This document shows, piece after piece, positions 12,716-19,436 of a DNA stretch of 36,700 nucleotides. This DNA is from a virus: positions 1 to 36,700 of IMG/VR virus record IMGVR_UViG_3300009181_000178, one strand, 5' to 3'. The position numbers and the translations under genes are program-made. How positions within the stretch are numbered: position 1 is the stretch's first letter; each line of letters begins with the position of its first letter. A model generated the notes under the pieces. That model was not told the origin of the DNA. It was given only the letters and a program-made list of their open reading frames with translations, and searched no databases.

Positions 12716-12940
12716 TCATTTTATTTTATCGGAGTTCGTTTGAAAGTAATCTCTTGCAGAATCCCATGCAGAAACCCTTACAGTATCCGCTACAGAATTC
12801 CCTACAGAAATCCCTACAGAATCCCATACAGAATATCTTACAGAATTCCATACAGAATCTCCTACAGAACCCCATACAGAATTCTCTACAGAATTCTCTA
12901 CAGAACTCCATACAGCTTTATGAATGTTAAAATTGGTCAT
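12716..12940 (-). CDS. SV-repeat protein h
   Basis: 74 aa from MTNFNIHKAV (ATG at 12940). About fourteen units (WSSV, ENSV, WGSV, GDSV, WNSV, RYSV, GISV, ADTV), ending SARDYF. The tail QTNSDKIK comes from the promoter of the 12435 gene. Lies in a run j-i-h behind the promoter at 13307. Confidence 0.8.
   Translation of the reverse strand: MTNFNIHKAVWSSVENSVENSVWGSVGDSVWNSVRYSVWDSVGISVGNSVADTVRVSAWDSARDYFQTNSDKIK
12723..12741 (-). promoter_or_regulatory. GAACT promoter
   Basis: AAACGAACTCCGATAAAAT inside the 3' end of member h; serves the 12680 gene and members g, f, e. Confidence 0.6.
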
Positions 12941-12942
12941 AA

Positions 12943-13080
12943 TCATTTTTGTTTGAAGTAATCTCTTACAGAACCCTTTGTAGAAATACCTACAGAAAGC
13001 CATACAGAAGTCCTTACAGAATTCAATACAGAATTCCATACAGATAATTCTGTAGCATCGTTAATTTTTTTAATATTCAT
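12943..13080 (-). CDS. SV-repeat protein i (short)
   Basis: 45 aa: MNIKKINDATELSV, then units WNSV, LNSV, RTSV, WLSV, GIST, KGSV and the end RDYFKQK. The shortest member, probably by repeat contraction. Its start overlaps the end of member j (NKNEY stop). Confidence 0.7.
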   Translation of the reverse strand: MNIKKINDATELSVWNSVLNSVRTSVWLSVGISTKGSVRDYFKQK

Positions 13081-13300
13081 TTTTGTTAAAATAATATTTT
13101 ACAGCATCTGCTACAGAAGACCTTACGTTCCACCATACTGCATAAGTATTTTCTTTTGAAGGCGGCCATTTAGAATATTTTACTGTACCAGTTATTCTAT
13201 GACATACTGTGTTACCTATAGAGGAATTTACTGTACAATGTACATTTTTCCATACAGCTTCATTTATCCATAGAGCTTCACGAACGGTGTAGTCACTCAT
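13070..13300 (-). CDS. SV-repeat protein j (diverged)
   Basis: 76 aa: MSDYTVREALWINEAVWKNV, a non-repetitive middle with several Cys/His, then WWNVRSSVADAVKYYFNK. Ancestral units are recognisable only at the ends. Own leaderless-type promoter at 13307-13325; heads the j-i-h run. Confidence 0.7.
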   Translation of the reverse strand: MSDYTVREALWINEAVWKNVHCTVNSSIGNTVCHRITGTVKYSKWPPSKENTYAVWWNVRSSVADAVKYYFNKNEY

Positions 13301-13304
13301 TGCT

Positions 13305-13496
13305 TTATTTTAGCGAAGTTCGTTTTGCGAAGTAATCTTCTACAGAACGCTCTACAGAATCACATACAGAATATCCTACAGATTCCTTTGCAGAATTCCA
13401 TACAGAATCCCATACAGAATCATCTACAGAATTCCATACAAAATCTTCTACAGAATCTTCTACAGAATATCTTATAGCATCGTTAATTTTATTCAT
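13305..13496 (-). CDS. SV-repeat protein k
   Basis: 63 aa: MNKINDAIRYSV, about twelve units (EDSV, EDFV, WNSV, DDSV, WDSV, GYSV, CDSV, ERSV), ending SVEDYFAKR; tail RTSLK read from the promoter of member j. Begins directly after the stop of member l. Confidence 0.8.
   Translation of the reverse strand: MNKINDAIRYSVEDSVEDFVWNSVDDSVWDSVWNSAKESVGYSVCDSVERSVEDYFAKRTSLK
13307..13325 (-). promoter_or_regulatory. GAACT promoter, leaderless type
   Basis: AAACGAACTTCGCTAAAAT, six bases before the ATG at 13300, in the 3' end of member k. Confidence 0.65.
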
Positions 13497-13498
13497 AA

Positions 13499-13684
13499 TT
13501 ATTTTTGTTTGAAGTAACCTCTTACAGAGTCATCTACAGGATTTTTTATAATGATACGTTTAAAATTAAAAGAATCATTATACCATAGAGCATAATCTGT
13601 CAACATCCATATTTTAAATCCTACATTATTCCAAACTCCAAGGTTAGAAGACTTTAAAGATTTTGTCACATTGTCGTTATTCAT
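13499..13684 (-). CDS. SV-repeat protein l (diverged, array end)
   Basis: 61 aa: MNNDNVTKSLKSSNLGVWNNV, non-repetitive middle, and the family end PVDDSVRGYFKQK. Twelfth and 5'-most member. No GAACT motif upstream; a TATAAT lies only 3 bases before the ATG, next to the terminator at 13697. Confidence 0.65.
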   Translation of the reverse strand: MNNDNVTKSLKSSNLGVWNNVGFKIWMLTDYALWYNDSFNFKRIIIKNPVDDSVRGYFKQK

Positions 13685-13696
13685 TTTATTATAATA

Positions 13697-13736
13697 AAAA
13701 AGCCCTCTGAAGTTTGATGTCTTCAGAGGGCTACTG
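13697..13736 (-). terminator. intrinsic terminator
   Basis: AGCCCTCTGAAG / CTTCAGAGGGCT stem followed on the minus strand by TTTTTTATTATAAT. Ends the transcript of the 13746 gene and insulates the SV array. Confidence 0.92.
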
Positions 13737-13745
13737 TTTCAGATG

Positions 13746-14084
13746 TTAATCTGCTACATTTCGTTTTGCCTGAGCGATGTAGTCATACTCTTGCTGAATT
13801 CCAATCATATAAGTTCCAGGAACAATATCAATCGTAGTATGACGTTCAGCCATCACGCAACTGATATCAGTCGGCACCGTACTATTCATATAACGCTTAC
13901 CAGTAGTCTTGGAGTTATAAAAAGTAACTCCAGGCTTATTAGCGATAACGTGATGGTTTCCCGTCACTTCACTATTAGCAACGATAACTGATTTAGTAGT
14001 ATGAGTCTCAGCAATAGCGTCTGCAGGCAGGCTTGCGCACTGAGCTACGATACATTCACCGTGAAGGATAATTTTATTTTTCAT
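13746..14084 (-). CDS. conserved phage protein, partner of the DUF6745-like gene
   Basis: 112 aa. Contains HGECIVAQCASLP, IVANSEVTGNHHVI, CVMAERHTTIDIVPGTYMI and QQEYDY near the end, a beta-rich His-containing protein type seen in phages and bacteria next to DUF6745-like genes (recalled, not checked). Function unknown. It lies 32 bases downstream of the DUF6745-like gene in the same direction, with a strong terminator after it. Confidence 0.75.
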   Translation of the reverse strand: MKNKIILHGECIVAQCASLPADAIAETHTTKSVIVANSEVTGNHHVIANKPGVTFYNSKTTGKRYMNSTVPTDISCVMAERHTTIDIVPGTYMIGIQQEYDYIAQAKRNVAD

Positions 14085-14116
14085 ATATTTATTTTTTTTA
14101 TTTATTTTTATTTAAA

Positions 14117-15076
14117 TTAAGCGATACCAACAATTTCATGATCAGTCAAATCAATGTCACCAAGTCGTTCAGCAATTGCTTGCTTAAGATTCTTACACTC
14201 AGGAGATACACTCTCAACGTGCCAGACGCCAACGGTCTGATTCAACATCTTCAAGTGAGGAGCGTAAGTAATGTTAGGGAAAAGAGCAGCCATATCCCAG
14301 AGTTCATACTCACTCTTCGTCCACCATTCTTCGTTAGGATAGTTTTCGTAAGAGTCAATCTTCTTACCAAAAGAAAGCATACGCTCTACCCCAAACTTTC
14401 GAACAAACTCCATCTTATGATCAGCATTATCAAGATCGTTATACTGCTCGAGCGTCAGTTGGTTACTCGGAGTAACTGCAAGCCATTTCGGGACTCGAGT
14501 CCCGTTGAGGATAAAGATCTCATTCAAGCCATGACCATCGTATGCAATCGCAGGACCGCCATCACAATGGGTAACGTTATCTTCATTAAGATGAATCACA
14601 GTAGGCTTCTGACTCACGACTACTGCAGTAGGCATCGGATAGATCTGACCGAGCTTATGAGTCGCATGCCAGATGGCATAATTCTCGCTCGCATCTTTAA
14701 AGTCAATACCTACTTCGTCTTTGAAAAAGTCATAGAAGCTCCAAACGTTTGCATCGAACGAACCATTAAGGTAAGGAGTCGTATAAGTTTCAATTTCCAT
14801 TTTAAGTCCTTTGACAAAGTATTCTTCAACTTTCGCAGGAACATCTTTCACTTCAACACCAGCTTTAAGGAAGTGACAAGCAACCCAAGCTTCTACAGGG
14901 TTATTGACAATAATCACTGGAGTAGTCTCAGTCTTAAGCAGATGAGTCTGCACCTTATGGATGATTTCGACAGTCTCGTCGTAATCAAGGCGATCAGTAT
15001 TAATACCGATATTGAGCCACTTCTTGGTATACTCAGGCATTTTAGCGGTTTGTTCAGGAGTAAGGGATTCGATCAT
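14117..15076 (-). CDS. DUF6745-like protein
   Basis: 319 aa. Starts LTPEQTAKMPEYTKKWLNIG-INTDRLD, has NGSFDANVWSFYDFFKDEVG at about 104-123, a QKPTVIHLNEDNVTHCDGGPAIAYD block at 156-180 and a C-terminal E..W......HVES segment. This order matches my recollection of DUF6745 proteins of bacteria and phages; role unknown. Notably, VWSFYDFFKDE resembles the SV-repeat family ending SVRDYFKQK, and in bacterial relatives I recall SVxDSV repeats in front of this domain. The twelve-gene array lies just downstream. Promoter at 15125. Confidence 0.75.
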   Translation of the reverse strand: MIESLTPEQTAKMPEYTKKWLNIGINTDRLDYDETVEIIHKVQTHLLKTETTPVIIVNNPVEAWVACHFLKAGVEVKDVPAKVEEYFVKGLKMEIETYTTPYLNGSFDANVWSFYDFFKDEVGIDFKDASENYAIWHATHKLGQIYPMPTAVVVSQKPTVIHLNEDNVTHCDGGPAIAYDGHGLNEIFILNGTRVPKWLAVTPSNQLTLEQYNDLDNADHKMEFVRKFGVERMLSFGKKIDSYENYPNEEWWTKSEYELWDMAALFPNITYAPHLKMLNQTVGVWHVESVSPECKNLKQAIAERLGDIDLTDHEIVGIA

Positions 15077-15124
15077 TTGATTTAGTTTGTTATTAGTTTG
15101 TTATTAGTATTTCTACTGTACGTT

Positions 15125-15142
15125 AATTATATCTGAGTTCAT
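15125..15142 (-). promoter_or_regulatory. GAACT-TATAAT promoter
   Basis: AATGAACTCAGATATAAT upstream of the DUF6745-like gene. Confidence 0.62.
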
Positions 15143-15152
15143 TATTGATTTT

Positions 15153-15848
15153 TTAGTCGTTATAATAGCCATTAAAATATTCATCACGGAATTTTTCCGA
15201 CTCATTCACACATTTAATAGCTCTATCTACATACTGTTGTAGTTTAGCTTTATAAAACGCTGTCGCGTTTTTATTAGCATCTTTTGACGTGTAATGAGGT
15301 TGTTTACGTAATGCATTTGTATACTTTAGCGCTTCTTGTACGGCTACTTCTGCTACTTCTGCTAGATTAGCATTTATACGAGCTACTTCAGCAGCTTTTA
15401 CAATAGATAGATGCATGTCTGTGGGTATGTTAAAAAGCTCGTCATCAGTAATATCAGTAATATCAGTAAGTGAATCATTGTTAAGACTGGCTGTATTTGC
15501 TGTAGAATAAATCTCATCGAGTTTTTTCTTTAATTCTGCGAGTGCAATTTTATTTTTTGACTGATAGCGATAACCATAATTATTATTAGAATTATCAGGA
15601 TCATTATAAGATTCTAAGATAGTATTAATTTGAGGAACCAAATCTAGGATACTATCGTCATTAATTTGATAATTACAATTAGCGACAGTATCTAAAGTAT
15701 CACTCAAGGCTTGAAGCTCGTCATAAGCGCGTAAATTATGAGTATACTCTACATAATTTCTAATTAATGCATCTTCATATACAGCAAGAGCATCATTGCT
15801 AAGTTCACGTTGTTTTGATGTTATGTTGTCGTTGTGTTTATTATTCAT
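15153..15848 (-). CDS. hypothetical helical protein
   Basis: 231 aa, not recognised. Helical throughout, Asn/Asp-rich (DPDNSNNNYGYRYQ at 83-96), with the short repeat DITDITDDE at 128-136 encoded by atcagtaat DNA repeats and an Ala/Val-rich helix EVARINANLAEVAEVAVQEA. No membrane segment. No promoter motif seen directly upstream. Confidence 0.75.
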   Translation of the reverse strand: MNNKHNDNITSKQRELSNDALAVYEDALIRNYVEYTHNLRAYDELQALSDTLDTVANCNYQINDDSILDLVPQINTILESYNDPDNSNNNYGYRYQSKNKIALAELKKKLDEIYSTANTASLNNDSLTDITDITDDELFNIPTDMHLSIVKAAEVARINANLAEVAEVAVQEALKYTNALRKQPHYTSKDANKNATAFYKAKLQQYVDRAIKCVNESEKFRDEYFNGYYND

Positions 15849-15873
15849 AAGCTGTTTTCTTTATTATATAAAA

Positions 15874-16125
15874 TTAAATTGAATTTGCAATATATTTTCT
15901 TACTCTATTAGATGCTACTTCATTATCATACTGCACGATATGATTCATAGTGTATCTAATATCTTGTGCATCAAATTCAGTGCAGGTACTCATTCGATGC
16001 AAAATAATATTAGCATAAGTTTTAGCATCGTTATCTGTTGATACATTAGTCAGGTTGTAGTTTTGAAAAACTTTAAAAATCTCTTCAGCGATTTTATCAA
16101 ACGTTTTAGTATTAATATTCAGCAT
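15874..16125 (-). CDS. hypothetical protein
   Basis: 83 aa, not recognised; helical, ordinary composition (FDKIAEEIFKVFQNYNLTNV). Between a tRNA and the 15153 gene, same direction. May share the transcript started at the promoter 16244. Confidence 0.65.
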   Translation of the reverse strand: MLNINTKTFDKIAEEIFKVFQNYNLTNVSTDNDAKTYANIILHRMSTCTEFDAQDIRYTMNHIVQYDNEVASNRVRKYIANSI

Positions 16126-16150
16126 TGGATGTTAGTTGATTATAAGAAAT

Positions 16151-16225
16151 TGGTTCTCCCACAGAGAATTGAACTCTGATCATTGGCTTATGAGGCCAAG
16201 GCTTTAACCATTAAGCGATAGGAGA
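16151..16225 (-). tRNA. tRNA with CAU anticodon (Met elongator or Ile2)
   Basis: 75 nt with encoded CCA. Acceptor TCTCCTA/TGGGAGA, D arm GCTTAATGGTTAAAGC, anticodon arm TTGGC-CTCATAA-GCCAA, T arm CAGAGTTCAATTCTCTG. Lacks initiator features. Because a TilS gene is in the window, this or the CAU tRNA at 20306 is likely tRNA-Ile2, whose C34 becomes lysidine. Confidence 0.92.
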
Positions 16226-16243
16226 ATATCTTTTCTATACTAC

Positions 16244-16262
16244 TATTATATCAGAGTTCGTT
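16244..16262 (-). promoter_or_regulatory. GAACT-TATAAT promoter
   Basis: AACGAACTCTGATATAAT, about 20 bases upstream of the tRNA 5' end; overlaps the stop of the 16251 gene. Confidence 0.62.
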
Positions 16263-16727
16263 ATTACCTTGGATAGCTTGCAAGAGTGCGCGTGCTACAA
16301 CTCGATCCTTTTCCTTCTCATCATCTGGCAATTGACTGTATCCAATATTCATTAACTTTTCTCGCTGCGCTAGCTTTGCATCAAATTTACCATTGTCGCG
16401 TAGCTTCTGAGTATCATCAAATTGATCAGGGTCTTGTACAAATCGTTTAGCGGTTTCATTCCAGCCTTTATGAATAGCGTCACTAATGCGTTCAATATCA
16501 GTAATTCCTCTCGCTATAGCATCTGCGGCAAACTCAGCGCTCTTAAGATTTGCCTGCCATCCAAAGGTATTACTAGGCGTGCTTCTACCATATTGATATG
16601 CATTATCAAGCGCTTCATCGCTGATAGTAGCAAGCTGTTCGATTGTTTTATTTGAAGCTGTGTCAGTATCTTCTAAGATATTGTCGTATGCGGTGGCGAT
16701 TAGTTCTGCGTCTTTTTTATGTTTCAT
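16251..16727 (-). CDS. RyR-domain-like protein
   Basis: 158 aa. The C-terminal half has the arrangement of the RyR domain of phage and bacterial proteins: AIHKGWNETAKRFV (84-97), then GYSQLPDDEKEKDRVVARALLQAI (129-152), matching the Y..L...EK..DR...L signature. Such proteins are thought to bind nucleotide-like ligands; the role in phages is unknown. The N-terminal half carries an acidic helix and YQYGRSTPSNTFGW. Promoter at 16741. Confidence 0.7.
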   Translation of the reverse strand: MKHKKDAELIATAYDNILEDTDTASNKTIEQLATISDEALDNAYQYGRSTPSNTFGWQANLKSAEFAADAIARGITDIERISDAIHKGWNETAKRFVQDPDQFDDTQKLRDNGKFDAKLAQREKLMNIGYSQLPDDEKEKDRVVARALLQAIQGNNEL

Positions 16728-16740
16728 AGTTTATAATAAT

Positions 16741-16759
16741 ATTATATCAGAGTTCGTTT
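16741..16759 (-). promoter_or_regulatory. GAACT-TATAAT promoter
   Basis: AAACGAACTCTGATATAAT upstream of the RyR-like gene (ATG at 16727). Confidence 0.62.
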
Positions 16760-16764
16760 AAATA

Positions 16765-17256
16765 TTATTTTTTGCGTTCATATTTTTCCGCATACGTCTT
16801 GAACACCGCGGCGCTATACAACTGTACAAATTTATCAGCAAACGCTCTTGCTTCAACCTCCCATGGGAAATCAAGATATTTTAAATGAGATTGAGTATTG
16901 GTAAAGTCTTTCTTTTTCCAGTACCAGATATCTTGATCGTATACTAGACTACCAGAGAGGAATTGCTTGATATGTCCAAGCTCATGAAAGACTGTCTTGA
17001 TAACATCATCAATACTTTCTCTAGGATCTACTTCAATGATATATAGCTTCTGCAATTTGTTGCCGAAAGCGCGACCACGTAAGTTTTTAGGCAACACTTT
17101 AACGTTTACTTGTAACGGTACAGGAAGTTTATCAAAGATATTTTTTAACTTGCTCCAACGCTCAATATTTTTTAAGAATAAAATTAAGCTATCTATAGTC
17201 GAGGCATATTTCTGGTAGTTTTTATTCTTAAACGTTTTTGAGATTGTAATTTGCAT
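16765..17256 (-). CDS. putative zinc metallopeptidase (HELGH)
   Basis: 163 aa. Zincin motif FHELGH at residues 90-95, preceded by IIEVDPRESIDDVIKTV and followed by LDFPWEVEARAFADKF (about 138-153), where the E of WEVEA is a good candidate third zinc ligand. Same layout as the paralog at 24892 (CHELVH, FNFPWEIEACD). SprT/M78-type minimal metallopeptidase is the likely class; target unknown. Six 17-bp repeats lie directly upstream. Confidence 0.78.
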   Translation of the reverse strand: MQITISKTFKNKNYQKYASTIDSLILFLKNIERWSKLKNIFDKLPVPLQVNVKVLPKNLRGRAFGNKLQKLYIIEVDPRESIDDVIKTVFHELGHIKQFLSGSLVYDQDIWYWKKKDFTNTQSHLKYLDFPWEVEARAFADKFVQLYSAAVFKTYAEKYERKK

Positions 17257-17260
17257 TATT

Positions 17261-17352
17261 ATGAGGTAATAATTATTATGAGGTAATAATTATTATGAGG
17301 TAATAATTATTATGAGGTAATAATTATTATGAGGTAATAATTATTATGAGGT
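17261..17352. repeat. six tandem 17-bp repeats
   Basis: Unit atgaggtaataattatt starting at 17261, 17278, 17295, 17312, 17329 and 17346, the copies virtually identical. Each contains the palindrome aataattatt. Lies between tRNA-Tyr and the start of the metallopeptidase gene. Confidence 0.97.
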
Positions 17353-17358
17353 AAAAAA

Positions 17359-17440
17359 TAGGTAATGTAGGATTCGAACCTACTCATCCAAGGAAACAGA
17401 TTTACAGTCTGTCGCAACTCTCCAACTTTGCCGATTACCT
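17359..17440 (-). tRNA. tRNA-Tyr(GUA)
   Basis: 82 nt, class II with a variable arm, CCA not encoded. Acceptor AGGTAAT/ATTACCT, anticodon arm ACAGA-CTGTAAA-TCTGT, T arm GTAGGTTCGAATCCTAC. Confidence 0.95.
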
Positions 17441-17449
17441 GTATTAAAT

Positions 17450-17524
17450 TGGCTCCTAGTCTTGGCACCGCCCCAAGCTCACACGGCGTAACAGGCCGGC
17501 CGCACGCTATGTGCGTTACTAGGA
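17450..17524 (-). tRNA. tRNA-Asn(GUU)-like with non-canonical D and T loops
   Basis: 75 nt with encoded CCA. Acceptor TCCTAGT/ACTAGGA (7 perfect pairs), discriminator G, D arm GCAC-ATAGC-GTGC, anticodon arm CCGGC-CTGTTAC-GCCGT (anticodon GTT, one outer mismatch), variable GTGAG, T arm CTTGG-GGCGGTG-CCAAG. All four arms have standard size, but the D loop lacks GG and the T loop lacks TTC, so the normal elbow contact cannot form. It is markedly GC-rich against AT-rich surroundings. Automatic tRNA finders may miss it. It could be a true tRNA-Asn with an altered elbow or a tRNA mimic. Promoter at 17546. Confidence 0.75.
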
Positions 17525-17545
17525 ATATTATTATTGTCTATACTA

Positions 17546-17563
17546 TATTTTATACTAGTTCGT
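17546..17563 (-). promoter_or_regulatory. GAACT promoter for the tRNA-Asn/tRNA-Tyr pair
   Basis: AACGAACTAGTATAAAAT about 20 bases upstream of the 17524 tRNA 5' end. Confidence 0.6.
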
Positions 17564-17590
17564 TAAAAAATCTACTAGTATTGTTTCTTT

Positions 17591-17848
17591 TTAATCAGTT
17601 AACACCGCACTTTTTAGGTATTTACAAATATCGGTATACGACATCTGATTATAATCACCTGGTAGTGCAATATTGACGAGGTTAAGAACTTTGCAGTTAC
17701 CGTTTCTATCTTTGTACAAAGTTCCTGAACAATTATTGGTCGAAAAATCTAAAAGATGTGCAACGTAACCTTCACTAAGTTTTGATTCTGAGACGGTGGT
17801 ACCATTACGTCTCAACCATTCACTCATATACTTAATATTATTAATCAT
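17591..17848 (-). CDS. hypothetical protein
   Basis: 85 aa, not recognised; mixed alpha/beta (YVAHLLDFSTNNCSGTLYKD, VNIALPGDYNQMSYTDICKY). Two bases after the stop of the 17851 gene, so in its operon. Confidence 0.7.
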   Translation of the reverse strand: MINNIKYMSEWLRRNGTTVSESKLSEGYVAHLLDFSTNNCSGTLYKDRNGNCKVLNLVNIALPGDYNQMSYTDICKYLKSAVLTD

Positions 17849-17850
17849 AG

Positions 17851-18093
17851 TTAAAGATATTCAGACATAGCATATACTTCACCATCGTCTTTATATGATG
17901 AAGTAAAAATATTTTCATAAAACTTGCTAGCTGTTTTTTTGCTATATAAAAGTGAGCCATCTAAGTATAGATAAGAAACGCGGTTGGTGTATTCATCAGA
18001 TGAGTTACCACTAATAGTTTCTATATCATTAGCAGCTTCATTAAAAAATGAAACAGGTTCAAAAATCTCAGCGTTGGTAGTAATAGTCTGCAT
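17851..18093 (-). CDS. hypothetical protein
   Basis: 80 aa, acidic, not recognised (YLYLDGSLLYSKKTASKFYE). Directly upstream of, and probably co-translated with, the 17591 gene. Confidence 0.68.
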   Translation of the reverse strand: MQTITTNAEIFEPVSFFNEAANDIETISGNSSDEYTNRVSYLYLDGSLLYSKKTASKFYENIFTSSYKDDGEVYAMSEYL

Positions 18094-18142
18094 TGTATTA
18101 ATTATATTAGGTGTGATTGGTAGATTGATATGTATTTGGTTA

Positions 18143-18517
18143 TTATGCGCAGCAAATATTAGAAATTTGATGTATTAATGTATTCTCATCTCGCTCAATT
18201 ACGTGTAGCTCATTGTAAAGCTTAACGAGATCGCTTTCATAAGGGCACAAATCTTCATGATATCCTATATCATAGCAACGGTGCATTTCTTCTTCAAGCT
18301 TTTCAATATTAGCAAGTATTGTATCTTTTCGCTTCATATGTTCTGTTGGAATTAAGGTAAATAATCGGCCGAAAGTATGTCGTACTATTTTTTTACCGCA
18401 AGTAGTATTAGTTTCAATATTGCCGGTTGTATTGTAATCAGCTGATGGTTTCCAGCCTAGACCAGACAAGTTTAAAACCTTTTTGATATCTGTAATTGTT
18501 TTGAATTTAAATTCCAT
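18143..18517 (-). CDS. hypothetical protein
   Basis: 124 aa, not recognised. N-terminal TITDIKKVLNLSGLGWKPS, a central KRKDTILANIEKLEEEMHRC coiled-coil-like helix, five Cys in total. Promoter at 18529 with the -10 nine bases from the ATG. Confidence 0.7.
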   Translation of the reverse strand: MEFKFKTITDIKKVLNLSGLGWKPSADYNTTGNIETNTTCGKKIVRHTFGRLFTLIPTEHMKRKDTILANIEKLEEEMHRCYDIGYHEDLCPYESDLVKLYNELHVIERDENTLIHQISNICCA

Positions 18518-18528
18518 CTTTATATTAT

Positions 18529-18545
18529 TATATTAGAGTTCGTTA
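18529..18545 (-). promoter_or_regulatory. GAACT-TATAAT promoter
   Basis: AACGAACTCTAATATAAT upstream of the ATG at 18517; overlaps the stop of the 18543 gene. Confidence 0.6.
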
Positions 18546-18626
18546 TTCATCATCTTCTGTAAGCTCATCAGGCTCAATTTCAATCACTTCATCTGTATCG
18601 TCTTCAATTTCATAAGTAATAGACAT
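18543..18626 (-). CDS. 27-aa acidic peptide
   Basis: MSITYEIEDDTDEVIEIEPD and seven more residues, ending DDE. More than a third Asp/Glu. It has a GAACT promoter at 18665 and is flanked by promoters on both sides, which argues for a real gene despite its size. No Shine-Dalgarno seen. Confidence 0.45.
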   Translation of the reverse strand: MSITYEIEDDTDEVIEIEPDELTEDDE

Positions 18627-18664
18627 GCTAGGTAATATATTAATTAAAGTATCTTCTATATTTA

Positions 18665-18683
18665 TATTATATCTTAGTTCGTT
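18665..18683 (-). promoter_or_regulatory. GAACT-TATAAT promoter
   Basis: AACGAACTAAGATATAAT upstream of the 27-aa gene, touching the stop of tilS. Confidence 0.6.
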
Positions 18684-19309
18684 TAAATTTTGTTGTAGAA
18701 TTTTTTGCGGACGATTTTTGTTAAACCAAATTGCGAAAATTGAGGTACAATATCATGTCGGATCCAATTTCGACGATATGATGTATCTACATTAGTTTCA
18801 TCCTCTACAATATATTCCTGAAGATTATTATTTTCTGCGTATTCAACCAAATCAGCTTTTGTGGTGCGAATAAATGGTCTAATGATTGCGTACAAATCTA
18901 GCTGAGTAATGACAGGAATAGGCATATACTCAGGACAACCTCTAAGCATATTCATAACATAACTCTCTACAGCATCATTAATATGATGACAGCAAATAAT
19001 ATTAGCGTTCAAAGTCTTAAAGAAGTTTAATCTATCAATTCGCAGACTATTTTCAATGCTACCTGTAATAGGCTTATCCTCTCTAATAGCTGATGAATAG
19101 TTAGCGTAGTTATGATCGCAAAATTGCTTAACTTTAGCCTCCATTAGATCATTTTGCGGTCGAAGATTATGATTATAATGACATACACTTACCTTATCAG
19201 GTCCGTACAGACGAATTAATAAATGAGCTGCTGCGATGCTATCAATGCCACCTGATACTGCTACCGTAAATTTATCTTTAGGTAAGATGTTTCTCGCAAC
19301 ATTAATCAT
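18683..19309 (-). CDS. tilS: TilS-like tRNA(Ile)-lysidine synthase
   Basis: 208 aa. PP-loop ATP-pyrophosphatase motif SGGIDS (19-24), CHYNHNLRPQND (TilS H-NH-LR motif), CCHHINDAVESYVMNMLRGC (H-ND-ES...RG) and RPFIRTTKADLVEYAENN...D.TN.D..YRRN.IR...VP, all characteristic of the TilS N-terminal catalytic domain. It lacks the C-terminal domains of the E. coli enzyme, like short TilS forms. The reaction joins lysine to C34 of tRNA-Ile2(CAU) using ATP, so it reads AUA. Fits an AT-rich phage carrying CAU tRNAs. TATAAT lies 5 bases before the ATG (leaderless). Confidence 0.88.
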   Translation of the reverse strand: MINVARNILPKDKFTVAVSGGIDSIAAAHLLIRLYGPDKVSVCHYNHNLRPQNDLMEAKVKQFCDHNYANYSSAIREDKPITGSIENSLRIDRLNFFKTLNANIICCHHINDAVESYVMNMLRGCPEYMPIPVITQLDLYAIIRPFIRTTKADLVEYAENNNLQEYIVEDETNVDTSYRRNWIRHDIVPQFSQFGLTKIVRKKFYNKI

Positions 19310-19313
19310 ACTT

Positions 19314-19330
19314 AATTATATTATAGTTCA
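19314..19330 (-). promoter_or_regulatory. GAACT-TATAAT promoter, leaderless type
   Basis: ATGAACTATAATATAAT with the -10 at 19315-19320, five bases before the tilS ATG. Confidence 0.65.
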
Positions 19331-19333
19331 TAA

Positions 19334-19366
19334 TGAACCCTCAGACTTGAATCTGAGGGTTCATTT
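19334..19366. terminator. intrinsic terminator
   Basis: TGAACCCTCAGA / TCTGAGGGTTCA stem with a 6-nt loop. Separates the tRNA-Gln transcript from the tilS promoter. Confidence 0.8.
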
Positions 19367-19436
19367 TATTACCTGCTGCTAACAACTCTATATGTTGGTA
19401 GCGTATATTGGACTTGTTGACCTACTCGTAGTTGTG

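Noticed and set aside
14138-15085. 315-codon plus-strand open frame
   Set aside because: Antisense shadow of the DUF6745-like gene; low-complexity, no motif, no promoter.
17261-17352. CRISPR-like array of short repeats
   Set aside because: Units are directly contiguous with no spacers.
19381-19436. Possible additional tRNA (ggtagc phrase and acaact...agttgt ends)
   Set aside because: No T arm and no consistent four-arm fold.
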